Below, piece by piece: positions 30,341-43,769 of a stretch of 64,000 nt of DNA (position 1 is the first letter of the stretch; every line of letters begins with the position of its first letter). Source of the DNA: Eledone cirrhosa (Eukaryota; Mollusca; Cephalopoda; Octopoda; Eledonidae). A model generated the notes under the pieces. The model was given only the letters and a program-made list of their open reading frames with translations, was not told where the DNA came from and did no database searches. The translations under genes and the position numbers were made by a program. The stretch spans positions 67,591,551 through 67,655,550 of the forward strand of contig OZ024744.1 in NCBI GenBank assembly GCA_964016885.1, written 5' to 3'.

Positions 30341-31250
30341 CAACCAGCCAACCAACCACCAGCCAACCAACCAGTCAGCCAACCAGCCCACCAACCAACC
30401 GACCAACCAGCCAACCAACTAGCCGACCAACCATCCAATCCTCCAGCTAGCCAACAATCCAACCAGCCAGCAAACCAGTCAACCAGCCAGCCAATCATCC
30501 AACTAGGCAACCTTCCAGCCCACTAACCATCCAGCCCACCAGCCAACTAGACAACTATCCAGCCAACCAATCATCCAATCCTACAGCTAACCAACCAGGC
30601 ACCAACCAACCAACCATCCAATCCTCCAGTTAGCCAGCCATCCAACCCACCAGCAAGCCAGCCAACCAGCAAACCAACCAGGCCACTAACCAGTCAGAAA
30701 ACCACCCAATCCTCTAGTCAACCAACCAACCAGCCAGTCAACCAACCAACAAGCCAACCAACTAGCCAAACAACCAACCAAACAACCAGCCAACCAACCA
30801 GCCAACCAACCAGCCAACCAACCAGTCATCCAACCAACCAACCACCCAAACCTCTAGTCAACCAACCAACCAGCCAGTCAATCATCCAACCAGCCAACCA
30901 ACCAGCCAACCAACCAGCCAACCAACTAGCCAACCAACTAGCCAACAAACTAGCCAACAAAGCAGCCAACCAACCAGCCAACCAACCAGCCAGTCATCCA
31001 ACCAACCAACCATCCAATCCTCTAGCCAGCCAACCAACCAACCAGCCAACCAACCAGCCAACCAACTAACCAACCAACCAACCAACCAGCCAACCAACCA
31101 GCCAACCAACTAACCAACAAACCAGCCAACTAACCAGCCAACAAATCAGCCAGTCATCCAACCAACCAGCCATCTGACCCACCAACCAGCTAGCTAACCA
31201 TCCAACCAACCATCTAACTCCTCCATCCAGCAAGCCAACCAACCATCCAT
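30341..31250. repeat. (AACC)-based minisatellite, 0.9 kb
   Basis: Variants of CCAACCAACCAG/CCAACCAGCCAA with phrase-like higher units (for example AACCTCTAGTCAACC near 30710 and 30850). The W/L/V/G-rich minus-strand frames are artefacts. Confidence 0.95.
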
Positions 31251-31456
31251 AACTCAACATTCAGAACTAGGAAATCTTGTCCAGTTTTACTGCAATTATC
31301 ATGAATCTTGCTTTTCCTTCAAGAAATTGCTGCTTTTGTCAATTATTTTCTTTGATGTCATCAAGTCTCTTCTTTAACTCTATCAACTACTTCCTTCTCT
31401 CTTGCAGCCTTTCTTTTTCTTCTCTCTTGCTGTCTTTCATCATCTTATCGTTTTAT

Positions 31457-31457
<1 letters not shown>

Positions 31458-31521
<64 letters not shown>
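31458..31521. repeat. (TTG)n repeat
   Basis: About 21 TTG units. Confidence 0.97.
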
Positions 31522-31524
<3 letters not shown>

Positions 31525-31561
31525 ATTTATCCTTCAAAGGAACAAAAAAAAAGACCAAACA

Positions 31562-31670
31562 AAGAGAGAGAGAGAGAGAGAGAGAGAGTGAGAGACGAGG
31601 AGAGAGAGAGAGAAAGAGAGAGAGTTAGATAGACAGGCAGTTAGAGAGAGAGAGAAAGAGAGAGGGAGGG
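31562..31670. repeat. (GA)n repeat
   Basis: Interrupted GA tract. Confidence 0.95.
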
Positions 31671-31690
31671 GGATACATATATATATATAT

Positions 31691-31776
31691 AGATGAGATT
31701 CTACAGGACTAGAACTGTTTCATTCTTTGATGATTTCTCAAGAATGAAACAGTTCTAGTCCTGTAGAATCTCATCT
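31691..31776. repeat. Perfect 37-bp inverted repeat (hairpin)
   Basis: Arms 31691-31727 and 31740-31776 are exact reverse complements (AGATGAGATTCTACAGGACT... / ...AGTCCTGTAGAATCTCATCT) with a 12-base loop TGATGATTTCTC. Mutation-free arms suggest a recent copy or selection for the fold. Confidence 0.93.
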
Positions 31777-31854
31777 ATATTAAATATTTATACTCTGCTA
31801 TGTATTGAGTACCTTACTTACTGTGGTTACCTCCGATTCAACCCGGGATAAACT

Positions 31855-31913
<59 letters not shown>

Positions 31914-31985
31914 TTAGAGGAAGAGAAAGAGATGGAGAGGGAGAGGGATATATATATATGTTTCTCTTTCTCTTCCTCTAACCGT

Positions 31986-32054
<69 letters not shown>
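31855..32054. repeat. (TA)n and (GA)n compound repeats
   Basis: TA tract, GA tracts and an inverted GAGAAAGAG/CTCTTTCTC patch. Confidence 0.95.
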
Positions 32055-32057
<3 letters not shown>

Positions 32058-32209
32058 TCGCTGCTGTTATAAAGTGAGTCCAATAACCCAGTTTCCATGT
32101 GTTGTTAGAGCCAGGCTGATAAAGATATGGTTATCTATATCTATAGCAAATAAAGACATGGAATCTATATCTATAGCACAGTCCTATCGTAGGACACTCT
32201 ACCTTTCCT

Positions 32210-33010
32210 CACACACAGACACACTCACATACACATATGAACATAACAAACAAACACACACACACACACACAGACACACACACACACACAGACATACATA
32301 CATACAGACACACACACACATGCACACAAAAACACTGACACACACATGCTCATACACAGAGCCACACACACAGAGCCACACTCACAGACACACAGACACA
32401 CACAAACACTGACACACACACACACATGCTCACACACAGACAGGCACACACACACAGACAAGCACACGCACACACACAGACACACACATGAACACAAACA
32501 CACACAAACACTGACACACACACACATATGGTCACACACAGACAGGCACACACAGACACACACATGCACACATACACACACAAACACTGACACACACAAA
32601 CATGCTCACACACAGACAGGCGCACACACACACACACACACAGACACACACAAACAGTGACACACACACACATGCACATAGACAGACAGGCACACACACA
32701 CATGCACACAGATACACGCAAACAGTGACACACACACATGCACATAGACAGACAGGCACACACACACATACAGACACACACACACACATGCACACAGACA
32801 CACACACAAACACTGACACACACAAACATGCTCACACACAGACAGGCACACACGCGCACACAGACAAACACATGCACACAGACACACACAAACAGTGACA
32901 CACACACACACATGCACATATATAGATAGGCACACACACACAGAGACACACACAAACACTGACACACATAAACATGCTCACACACAGACAGGCACACACA
33001 TACATGCACA
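32210..33010. repeat. (CA)n-rich minisatellite with longer phrases
   Basis: CA dinucleotides organised into recurring phrases such as ACAAACACTGACAC and CATGCTCACACACAGACAGG at irregular 70-120 bp spacing. The H/T-rich (plus) and C/V-rich (minus) frames are artefacts. Confidence 0.95.
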
Positions 33011-33019
33011 CAGACATAG

Positions 33020-34184
33020 TTTGGATTTATCCCTAACTCCAGCTGCTGTGATCAGCTTATCGAGTTCCTTGAGGACATCACCCGGATCACTGACAGCGGC
33101 ACATGGGTGGATGTTGTTTACCTTGACTTTGCTAAGGCTTTTAATTCTGTGCCACACAAAAGACTTATGGCAAAACTCTCTGCAATGGGTGTGAGGGATG
33201 ATCTTTTCGACTGGTTGAAATCCTTCATTCTCAGCCGAAAAGAAGTAGTCATGGTTCTAGGACAGCATTCTTCACCATATCAGATGTCATCTGGTGTACC
33301 ACAGGGATCTGTTCTTGGTCCTCTTTTGTTTGTGGCATATATTAATGACATAGATGCCAACTTACAGAATGCCACGGTACTGAAATATGCAGATGACATG
33401 AAGCTGTACCTTGAAATCAAAAGGACTGATCTTGAAATTTACAACTCTTTCCTACAATCAGACCTGGACACAATGCAGCAATGGATCACAGACTGGCAAC
33501 TGAAGCTGGCTGTGGACAAGCGTACCACCATGCATTTTGGAAGGAAAAATCCAGCGTCCACATACTCCCTCCACAACACTGATATCAAAAAGTCCTCTTG
33601 TGAACGTGACCTGGGCATTACTGTCAGCAACGATTTGCGTTGGACAAAGCATGTCTCTAAGATTGTCAAGAAGGCCGAGGGTGTCTTGGCATCACTCAGC
33701 AAGACCTTTGTTAGCCGCTCTCCAGCCATCTATTTAAAACTGTATACAGCTATGGTACGACCACACTTGGAATTCGCATCATCAGTCTGGAACCCCTATC
33801 TTGCCTAGAACATCGACCTCCTGGAAACTGTTCAGAGACGTGCAACCAAGCGCATACCCTCCATACTCTGAACGCCTTGCTTCCCTGGGCATGGATTCAT
33901 TGAAGCTCCGACGTCTGGCAATGGACTTGGTGAATACCCACAAAGTTTTTAACCATCTCACCAATTGCAACCCTGAGCGCCTCTTTGATCTCCATGTGTC
34001 TAACACACGTGGACATGCCTACAAGATCAGAAAACAGCACAGCTCCCATGACTTTCGTAGACATTTTTACACGCTCAGAGTTGCTGAAGCATGGAACAAA
34101 CTGCCTGCGTCAGTTGTTAGCTGCCGAGACACTGCATCCTTTAAGACACTCATGCTTCCCGAAATACGCCAAAACTACACCTGA
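33020..34184 (+). pseudogene. CR1-like reverse transcriptase, C-terminal part
   Basis: Non-LTR reverse transcriptase. Blocks in order: FGFIPNSSCCDQLIEFLEDIT, VVYLDFAKAFNSVPHKRL (catalytic Asp), SSGVPQGSVLGPLLFVAYIND, VLKYADDMKLYLE (YADD, about 33390), WQLKLAVDKRTTMHFG, SSCERDLGITVSNDLRW and YTAMVRPHLEFASSVWNPY. A TAG at 33806-33808 cuts it, then a shift near 33865 puts it in the frame PYSERLASLGMDSLKLRRLAMDLV...RVAEAWNKLPASVVSC to a TGA at 34182-34184. Motifs fit the CR1/L2/Rex-type LINE group; I cannot resolve the clade without a tree. The endonuclease is missing. Confidence 0.88.
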
Positions 34185-34345
34185 TGTACCCCTTCCATAC
34201 ACATGCACACATGTGTGTATCATGACTCGTGCACTGTTCATTTTACTGATGTTTGTGCATTGCCCTATGTACTGTACATGCACTTTTTTGATGGGTTGTG
34301 GTGCACCTGAGCACTGTACACAATATTTCATTATTGTTATTATTA
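33020..34345 (+). mobile_element. CR1-like LINE, RT to 3' end, (ATT)n tail
   Basis: The longest copy of this family here. It starts abruptly after the CA array with the RT block FGFIPNSSCCDQLIEFL and runs through the RT, C-terminus and 3' UTR (CTGATGTTTGTGCATTG, GATGGGTTGTGGTGCACC) to TTTCATTATTGTTATTATT at 34325-34348. 5'-truncated at the RT fingers. Confidence 0.9.
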
Positions 34346-34352
34346 TTATATC

Positions 34353-34475
34353 ATGACTCATACACTGTTCATTTTCCTGACATTTGTACATTATTCTATG
34401 TACTATACATGCACCTTTGATGAGTTGTAGTGCACCTGAGCACTGTACACAATAATTTCATTATTATTATTATAT
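34353..34475 (+). mobile_element. Second CR1-like 3'-end fragment in tandem
   Basis: ATCATGACTCATACACTGTTC to TTTCATTATTATTATT repeats the last 120 bp of the preceding element in the same orientation, inserted at its ATT tail. Confidence 0.85.
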
Positions 34476-34479
34476 ACAC

Positions 34480-37400
34480 TAGCATACACACACTCATGCA
34501 CACCGACACATACAAAAATGCACGCACACAAACAGACACATACAGACACTCATGCACACATACACAAACAGATACACACAGACACATATACACACAGATC
34601 TACACAACCACACACACACAGACACACACTGATACACACAACCACACATACACACAACCACACAACCACACAACCACACACACTGACACACACACCACAC
34701 AACCACACAGCCACACAACCACACAACCCCACACAACCACAAAACCTCACAACCACACAACCATACACACAACCACACAACCACACAACCATACGCACAA
34801 CCACACAACCACACAACCACACAACCACCAAACCACACACACAACCACACAACCACACAACCACACACACAACCACACAACCAGACACACAACCACACAA
34901 TCACACAACCATACACACAACCACACAACCACACAACCACACAACCACACAAACACACAAACACACACACAACCACACAACCACACAACCACACACACAA
35001 GCACACACACAACCACACAACCACACACACAACCACACAACCAGATACACAACCACACAACCACACAACCACACACCACACAACCACACAACCCCACAAC
35101 CACACAACCACACAACCACACAACCCCACACAACCACAAAACCACACAACCACACAACCATACACACAACCACACAACCACACAACCATACGCACAACCA
35201 CACAACCACACAACCACACAACCATACGCACAACCACACAACCACACAACCACACAACCACACACACAACCACACAACCAGACACACAACCACACAATCA
35301 CACAACCATAAACACAACCACACAACCACACACACAAGCACACACACAACCACACAACCACACACACAACCACACAACCAGATACACAACCACACAACCA
35401 CACAACCACACACCACACAACCACACAACCACACAACCACACAACCACAAAACCACACAACCACACAACCACACACACAACCACACAACCACACAACCAC
35501 ACAACCACACAACCATACACACAACCACACAACCACACACAACCACACAACCACACCGACAACCACACAACCACACAACCACACAAACACACAACCACAC
35601 AAACACACAACCACGCAAACACAACCACACACAACCACACAACCACACAAACATACAACCACACAACCACACAAACATACAACCACACAACCACACACAC
35701 AACCACACAACCACACACCCAACCACACACCCACACAACCACACACACAACCACACAACCACACAACCACACAACCACACACACAACCACACAACCACAC
35801 AACCACATACAACCACAAAACCACACAACCACACAACCATACACACAACCACACAACCACACAACCACACAACAACACAACCACACACCACACAACCACA
35901 CAACCACACAATCACACAACCACACCACACAACCACACAACCACACACACTGACACAACCACACACACACTGACACAACCACACAACCACACAACCACAC
36001 ACTGACACAACCACACAACCACACAACCACACAACTGCACACACAACCACACAACCACACAACCACACACACAACCACAAAACCACACAACCACACAACC
36101 ACACAACCAACCACATAACCACACAACCACACAATCACACAAACACACAACTACACAAACACACAACCACACAAACACACAACCACACAAACACACAACC
36201 ACACAACCACACACACAACCACACACAACCACACAACCACACACACAACCACAGAACCAACCACACAACCACATAACCATACAACCACACAACCACACAC
36301 ACAACCACACAACCACACCCACAACCACACCCCCAACAACACAACCATACACACAACCACACAACCACACAACCACACAACCATACACACAACCACACAA
36401 CCACACAACCACACAAACATACAACCACACAACCACACAAACATACAACCACACAACCACACACACAACCACACAACCACACACCCAACCACACACCCAC
36501 ACAACCACACGCACAACCACACAACCACACAACCACACACATAACCACACAACCACACACACACCACACAACCACACAACCAACCACACAACAACATAAC
36601 CATACAACCACACAACCACACACACAACCACACAACCACAAAACCACACAATCACACAACCATACACACAACCACACACACAACCACACAACCACACAAC
36701 CACACAACCACACAACCATACACACAACCACACAACCACACACAACCACACAACCACACCGACAACCACACAACCACACAACCACACAAACACACAACCA
36801 CACAAACACACAACCACGCAAACACAACCACACACAACCACACAACCACACAAACATACAACCACACAACCACACAAACATACAACCACACAACCACACA
36901 CACAACCACACAACCACACATCCAACCACACACCCACACAACCACACACACAACCACACAACCACACAACCACACACACAACCACACAACCACACAACCA
37001 CACAACCACATACAACCACAAAACCACACAACCACACAACCATAAACACAACCACACAACCATACACACAACCACACAACCACACAACCACACACAACCA
37101 CACAACCACACACACAACCACACAACCACACACACACCACACAACCACACAACCAACCACACAACAACATAACCATACAACCACACAACCACACACACAA
37201 CCACACAACCACAAAACCACACAATCACACAACCATACACACAACCACACAACCACACAACTACACACACAACCACACAACCACACAACCACACAACCAC
37301 ACTACCACACAACCATACACACAACCACACAACCACACACAACCACACAACCACACAAACATACAACCACACAACCACACACACAACCACACAACCACAC

Positions 37401-39856
37401 ACCCAACCACACACCCACACAAACACACACACAACCACATAACCACACAACCACACACACAACCACACAACCACACAACCACACAACCACATACAACCAC
37501 AAAACCACACAACCACACAACCATACACACAACCACACAGCCACACAACCATACGCACAACCACACAACCACACAACCACACAACCACACAACCACAAAA
37601 CCACACACACAACCACACAACCACACAACCACACACACAACCACACAACCAGACACACAACCACACAATCACACAACCATACACACAACCACACAACCAC
37701 ACAACCACACAAACACACACACAACCACACAAGCACACAACCACACACACAAGCACACACACAACCACACAACCACACACACAACCACACAACCAGATAC
37801 ACAACCACACAACCACACAACCACACACCACACAACCACACAACCACACAACCACACAACCACAAAAGCACACAACCACACAACCACACAAACACACACA
37901 CAACCACATAACCATACACAAAACCACACAACCACACACACAACCATACACACAACCACACACACAACCACACACACAACCACAAAACCACACAACCATA
38001 CACACAACCACACAACCATACACACAACCACACAACCACACAACCACACAACCACACAACCATACACACAACCACACAACAACACAACCACACACCACAC
38101 AACCACACAACCACACAACCACACAATCACACAACACACACACAACCACACAACCACACCACACAATCACACAACCACACACTCTGACACAACCACACAC
38201 ACACTGACACAACCACACAACCACACAACCACACAACTGCACACACAACCACACAACCACACAACCACACACACAACCACAAAACCACACAACCACACAA
38301 CCACACACACTGACACAACCACACAACCAAAACCACTGACACAACCACAAAACCACACAACCACACAACCACACAACCAACCACATAACCACACAACCAC
38401 ACAATCACACAAACACACAACCACACAAACACACAACCACACAAACACACAACCACACAAACACACAACCACACAACCACACACACAACCACACACAACC
38501 ACACAACCACACACACAACCACACACAACCACACAACCACACACACAACCACACAACCAACCACACAACCACATAACCATACAACCACACAACCACACAC
38601 ACAACCACACAACCACACCCACAACCACACCCCCAACAACACAACCATACACACAACCACACAACCACACAACCACACAACCACACAACCATACACACAA
38701 CCACACAACCACACAACCACACACAACCACACAACCACACACACAACCACACAACCACACACACCACACAACCACACAACCAACCACACAACAACATAAC
38801 CATACAACCACACAACCACACACACAACCACACAACCGTACACACAACCACACAACCACAAAACCACACAACCACACAACCACACAACCACACAACCATA
38901 CACACAACCACACAACCACACACAACCACACAACCACACCGACAACCACACAACCACACAACCACACAAACACACAACCACACAAACACACAACCACGCA
39001 AACACAACCACACACAACCACACAACCACACAAACATACAACCACACAACCACACAAACATACAAATACACAACCACACACACAACCACACAACCACACA
39101 CCCAACCACACACCCACACAACCACACACACAACCACACAACCACACAACCACACACACAACCACACAACCACACAACCACATACAACCACAAAACCACA
39201 CAACCACACAACCATACACACAACCACACAACCACACAACCACACCCCAAACAACACAACCACACAACCATACACACAACCACACAACCACACAACAACA
39301 CAACCACACACCACACAACCACACAACCACACAATCACACAACACACACACAACCACACAACCACACCACACAACCACACAACCACACACACTGACACAA
39401 CCACACACACACTGACACAACCACACAACCACACAACCACACACTGACACAACCACACAACCACACAACCACACAACTGCACATACAACCACACAACCAC
39501 ACAACCACACACACAACCACAAAACCACACAACCACACAACCACACACACTGACACAACCACACAACCAAAACCACTGAGGCAACCACAAAACCACACAA
39601 CCACACAAACACACAACCACACAAACACACAAACACACAACCACACACAACCACACAACCACACAAACATACAACCACACAACCACACAAACATACAACC
39701 ACACAACCACACACACAACCACACACCCAACCACACACCCACACAACCACACACACAACCACACAACCACACAACCACACAACCACAACCACACAACCAC
39801 ACAACCACACATACAAAACACACACACAACCACACAACCACACACACACAGACATG
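34480..39856. repeat. ACACAACC satellite, 5.4 kb, with higher-order blocks
   Basis: The basic 8-mer AACCACAC is interspersed with CACACACA, CATACA, AAACAC and CTGACAC variants. Distinct blocks recur. One with CACCGAC (35554, 36757, 38937) is followed each time by the same AAACATAC phrases; one with ACTGACACAACC recurs near 35948, 38195 and 39390. Spacings of about 1.2 and 2.2 kb indicate higher-order duplication. Because 8 is not a multiple of 3 and no register contains a stop, nearly every frame is open for hundreds of codons. None is a gene. Confidence 0.97.
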
Positions 39857-39964
39857 TAGAAAACTGTGATATGATGATTGAAAAAAACACAACAAATCAA
39901 TAAACAATAGTTTTCCATTTTGTTGCTTCTTCTCAGCCTCCATGTTTTGTTTATTGGTATTGGT

Positions 39965-39965
<1 letters not shown>

Positions 39966-40020
<55 letters not shown>

Positions 40021-40186
40021 GGTTATTGTGGTTGTGGTTGCTGATGTTGTTGTTGATGTTGTTGTTGCTGTTGCTGTTGCTGTTGTGGTTGTGGTTGTGG
40101 TTGTGATTGCTGAGGTTGATGTTGTTGTGGTTGTGGTTGTCGTGGTTGTTGTTGTGGTTATTGTGGTTGTGGTTGTGGTTGCTGAG

Positions 40187-40230
<44 letters not shown>

Positions 40231-40257
40231 GGTTGTGGTTGTAGTTGTGATTGCTGC

Positions 40258-40303
<46 letters not shown>

Positions 40304-40457
40304 GCTGTTGTTGTTGTTGTTGCTGTTGTTGTTGCTGTTGTTGTGGTTATGGTTATTGTGGTTGTGATTGCCGCTGTTGTTGTTGTGGTTGTTGTTGCTC
40401 TTGTTGTTACTGTTGTTGTTGATGTTGTTGTGATGGTTGTTGTTGTTGTTGTTGCTA

Positions 40458-40490
<33 letters not shown>

Positions 40491-40520
40491 CTGCTGTTGT
40501 TGTTATTGTTGTTGTTGTTT
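39966..40520. repeat. (TTG)n-based array
   Basis: TTG with GTG, CTG and GAT interruptions over 555 bp. V-, L- and T-rich frames are artefacts. Confidence 0.95.
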
Positions 40521-40540
40521 CAGCCAAAAAATGTCTGTGT

Positions 40541-40780
40541 TGTGAGCTTAGGAAGTTTGCTTCACAATTGCGTCATTCCAGGTTTGCACGTTCTATCCGA
40601 CAGCCTGCCAATTTTTGGTTCGGGCGTGTGGCGTGGGGGGCGGGGGCTAGTGGGTTGGGGAGGGGATGCGGTCGGGGGAGGGAGGTCAAATGTCTTCTAC
40701 TATAGCTTCAGGTTGGCTGATAGCTAGCGAATGGAATTTGGTAGATGGAAATTGTACAAAAGTCTGTCATACATACATAA
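40541..40780 (+). repeat. SINE of the GAAGTTTGCTTC family, diverged
   Basis: AGGAAGTTTGCTTCACAATTG near the start, and GTCTTCTACTATAGCTTCAGG with GGAATTTGGTAGATGGAAATTG (40688-40755) near the end, match the head and tail of this mollusc SINE type. The middle is replaced by a GC-rich stretch (40610-40685). Confidence 0.6.
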
Positions 40781-41147
40781 ACACAAACATATAATACACA
40801 CACATACACACATACACACACATACATACACATACGCAAACATACACAAACGTACACACACACATACACAAACACAAACGCACATATACATATACACAAA
40901 CATACACACAAATATGCATATACACATATACATACACACAGAAACACATACATACACTTACAGCAATACACATATACACACATTTACATGCATACACACA
41001 TTTACACATATACTCACAAATGCAAACATGTACATGCACATACACATATACACACACACAGAGAGACACTCGAACTCACACATGCACACACACAAATACA
41101 TACACATACAAACATACACACACATGTACACATACACACACACAGAA
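40770..41147. repeat. (CA)n/(TA)n compound microsatellite
   Basis: ACATACACACA-type repeat. Confidence 0.95.
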
Positions 41148-41550
41148 TAGTGTAACCATGGTAGGTTAAGGGTTTAGCACTTTTGGGGTCATTTTTGATG
41201 TGTATTGTGTTGTGTTTTTAAGGTGTGTTAAGAGCAATCTTTGGAACGTCAGCAGTCCGCCTGAGGAAGGAGCCCTGTGAGGGTGGGTGGGGGGCATTGT
41301 CCGCTGGTTGCACCCCAACACTAGCGCGCCCTTGGCCTAGAGCTCATCACCCTCCCCATTCACCCTCCCCATTCTTCTATGACTCTAGAGCCCTTGCCTT
41401 ATCCTTCCTTTTCCTTTTTCATAACCACAAAAGACATTTGCATTTTTTACAATAACATATATATCTTATGTTGTTTATTACATAACTAAAAAGCTCTGTA
41501 GCCTACATAGAACACTCTCTTTTCCTTTACCTTTCCTATGGAAATACTTC

Positions 41551-41584
<34 letters not shown>

Positions 41585-41814
41585 TTCAACAAGTGAATGT
41601 GAAGGAAAGACTAAAAACCCAGGTTTTATTAAAAACTACACACTTACAAAAGTAGTAGTAAAAGGTTGGTATTGATTGACCTCTATCAGTTCCGATGATG
41701 TGTGTTCTCGTTCTTCAAACAATGGAACAGCATACTCTTGAAATTAACATGCAAGTAGCTGACACAATTGCCCTTAACATAATTCTCAGGGAGATTCAGC
41801 ATGACACAGTGTAT
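41148..41814. other. GC-richer unclassified stretch
   Basis: 41230-41400 is noticeably GC-richer than its surroundings (GAGGGTGGGTGGGGGGC, a direct repeat of CACCCTCCCCATTC). There is a short TA tract at about 41553. No gene recognised. Confidence 0.4.
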
Positions 41815-41950
41815 GTAACGAGGTTGGTCCTTTGACTTACAGGAGCAATGTGTAATAAAGGATCTTACTCAAGGACACAGTGTATCACCAGGAATCGAAC
41901 TAACAACATTATCATGAGTCAAATACACTAACCACTAAGCCTTCACAATA
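41815..41950 (-). repeat. tRNA-derived SINE head, minus orientation
   Basis: Reverse complement gives GGCTTAGTGGTTAGTGTATTTGACTCATGATAATG and GTTAGTTCGATTCCTGG (A and B boxes), then TTGAGTAAGATCCTTTATT. A relative of the head at 15509. Confidence 0.75.
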
Positions 41951-42034
41951 ACAACAGAAGCAGAGAAAAATAAGAAAGATTTATAGGTGATGAAGTGATG
42001 TTGTAGTATTCATACATTTCTCAATGTCATCAGG

Positions 42035-42490
42035 GTTATCTTATCTTGGGTACACAGACAAAAAGGATAGCAGACTTTGTATGTAGCAGATGTACTTGGA
42101 TAGTTGGTAATAAGAATGTCAGTGATATAAACCTTTCCCAATCCCAGAAAGGATCCACAGATGTAATTGATAGCTTCTGCTACCTTGATGATGTAATTAG
42201 CAGAGGAAGGGTTTGTCCTGAGAGCATAGTAACTAGAATAAGAACAAGATAGAAAAAGTACAGGGAGCTACTACCTCTGTTGACAACAAAAGGATTTTCT
42301 CTGTGAATGAAAGGCCAGCTGTATGGTGCCTGTGTTTAACGGTGAGACATGGGAAATGAATTCAGCAGATATGCAAAGACTAGAGAGAAATGAAGTTAGC
42401 ATGCCTTGATAGATGTGCAATATTACTGTGTTTCAATGACAAAGCATGGATAAAGTGATAGAAAAACTGGTTATAAAAGGAATCTGTAAA
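42035..42490 (+). pseudogene. RTE-like LINE internal fragment, heavily decayed
   Basis: DFVCSRCTWI (end of the PHD-like finger), IDSFCYLDDVISRGRVCPES, KKYRELLPLLTTKGFSL, MKGQLYGACV, NGETWEMNSADMQRLERNEV can be followed across several stops and shifts. The order matches 13550-13950. Confidence 0.75.
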
Positions 42491-42499
42491 TTTTTAGAA

Positions 42500-42682
42500 C
42501 ACCCACCTCGATTTCCTGTACATTTCCTGTACCCCAGTACATTACTGTTGCATTATTTTATTGACCCCATAAGGATGAAAAGCAAAGTTAACCTCGGCGG
42601 GATTTGAACTCAGACCATAAAGGGACGTAACTATGCTGGAAAGCATGGCGTCCAACCATCGACCGATACTGCCAATTAATAC
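42500..42682 (-). repeat. tRNA-derived SINE (GGCAGTATCGG family), minus orientation
   Basis: TTTTATTGACCCCATAAGGATG, AACCTCGGCGGGATTTGAACTC (inverted B box) and CCGATACTGCCAATTA (inverted head). Confidence 0.88.
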
Positions 42683-42694
42683 TGCCCTATTATA

Positions 42695-42934
42695 ATGATG
42701 ATGTCGATGATGATGATGATGATAACAATGATGATAATGATGAATATGCTGATGATGATGATGATAATAATCATGATGATGATGATGATGAATATGATGA
42801 TGATTAAGATGATGATAATGATGATGATGACGATGATGATGATGATAATGAATTAGACGACGACGATGATGTTCATGATGATGATAATGTTGACAATGAG
42901 GATGATGATGATGAATATGATGAAGATGACGATA

Positions 42935-42968
<34 letters not shown>

Positions 42969-42994
42969 CAACGATTATGATTATGACGACGATT

Positions 42995-43047
<53 letters not shown>

Positions 43048-43053
43048 AATGAC
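42695..43053. repeat. (GAT)n array
   Basis: Interrupted GAT/GAC/AAT units. The polyH and polyM frames are artefacts. Confidence 0.95.
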
Positions 43054-43140
43054 ACAAGCTGTCAGATTTGTCAGCTAGTTAGAGGATGGTTGGTGATGTT
43101 GTGGTGTTCATACCTTTATCAATGACATTAATGATATCCT

Positions 43141-43333
43141 GGAAGGGCGGTGGATTGGCAATATCGGTAGAGGGTCGGATGCCATGCTTTGCAGCATAGA
43201 GTTACGTCCCTTTATGGTCTGAGTTCAAATCTCGCCGAGGTTAACTTTGCCTTTCATCTTTACGGGGGTCGATAAAATAAAGTACCAGTAATACACTGGG
43301 CAAATTGCTGGCCTTGTGCCAAAAGTAGAAACA
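43141..43333 (+). repeat. SINE (GGCAGTATCGG family), first of a tandem pair
   Basis: TGGATTGGCAATATCGGTAGAG through GAGTTCAAATCTCGCCGAGG to GTGCCAAAAGTAGAAACA. Preceded by ATTAATGATATCCT (43127-43140) and followed by the same 14-mer at 43334-43347. Confidence 0.92.
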
Positions 43334-43347
43334 ATTAATGATATCCT

Positions 43348-43534
43348 GGATTGGCAGTATCGGTAGAGAGTCGGACGCCATGCTTTGACGCATAGAGTTA
43401 CGGCCCTTTCCATTCTGAGTTCAAATCCCGCCGAGGTTAACTTTGCCTTTCATCTTTATTTACGGGGGTTGATAAAATAAACTTCCAGTAATGCACTGGG
43501 GTAATTGCTGGCCTTGTGCCAAAAAGTAGAAACA
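43348..43534 (+). repeat. SINE (GGCAGTATCGG family), second of a tandem pair
   Basis: Starts GGATTGGCAGTATCGG immediately after the second ATTAATGATATCCT and ends before a third copy of the same 14-mer (43535-43548). Confidence 0.92.
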
Positions 43535-43769
43535 ATTAATGATATCCTTATGTACTTTAACAAAAATATAGATCTTTCAAGAAAGAATCAATAAAAGAAC
43601 ATCGGTAATATAGAACATTTTTACATTTTATGTAAAAATTCTTGTTCTTCTTGTTCTTCTTCTTGTCCCTTCTGCCTTCTGTATTCCATAGCTGTCTGTC
43701 TCGTGTCTTCCTCTTCTTCCATCTTCCCTTTTCTTAGTCCTTCATAATATTGCATCGCAGCAGACATTC

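Noticed and set aside
30178..31260. W/L/V/G-rich minus-strand frames resembling membrane segments
   Set aside because: (AACC) minisatellite translated in register.
34480..39890. Very long open frames (up to about 830 codons, C/V/W/G-rich on the minus strand and H/T/N/Q/P-rich on the plus strand)
   Set aside because: They are translations of the ACACAACC satellite; all registers are open because the unit has no stops.
38167..40527. 786-codon minus-strand frame spanning two arrays
   Set aside because: It joins the (TTG) array and the satellite; composition only.
40731..41150. H/T/Y/I-rich frames
   Set aside because: (CA)/(TA) microsatellite.
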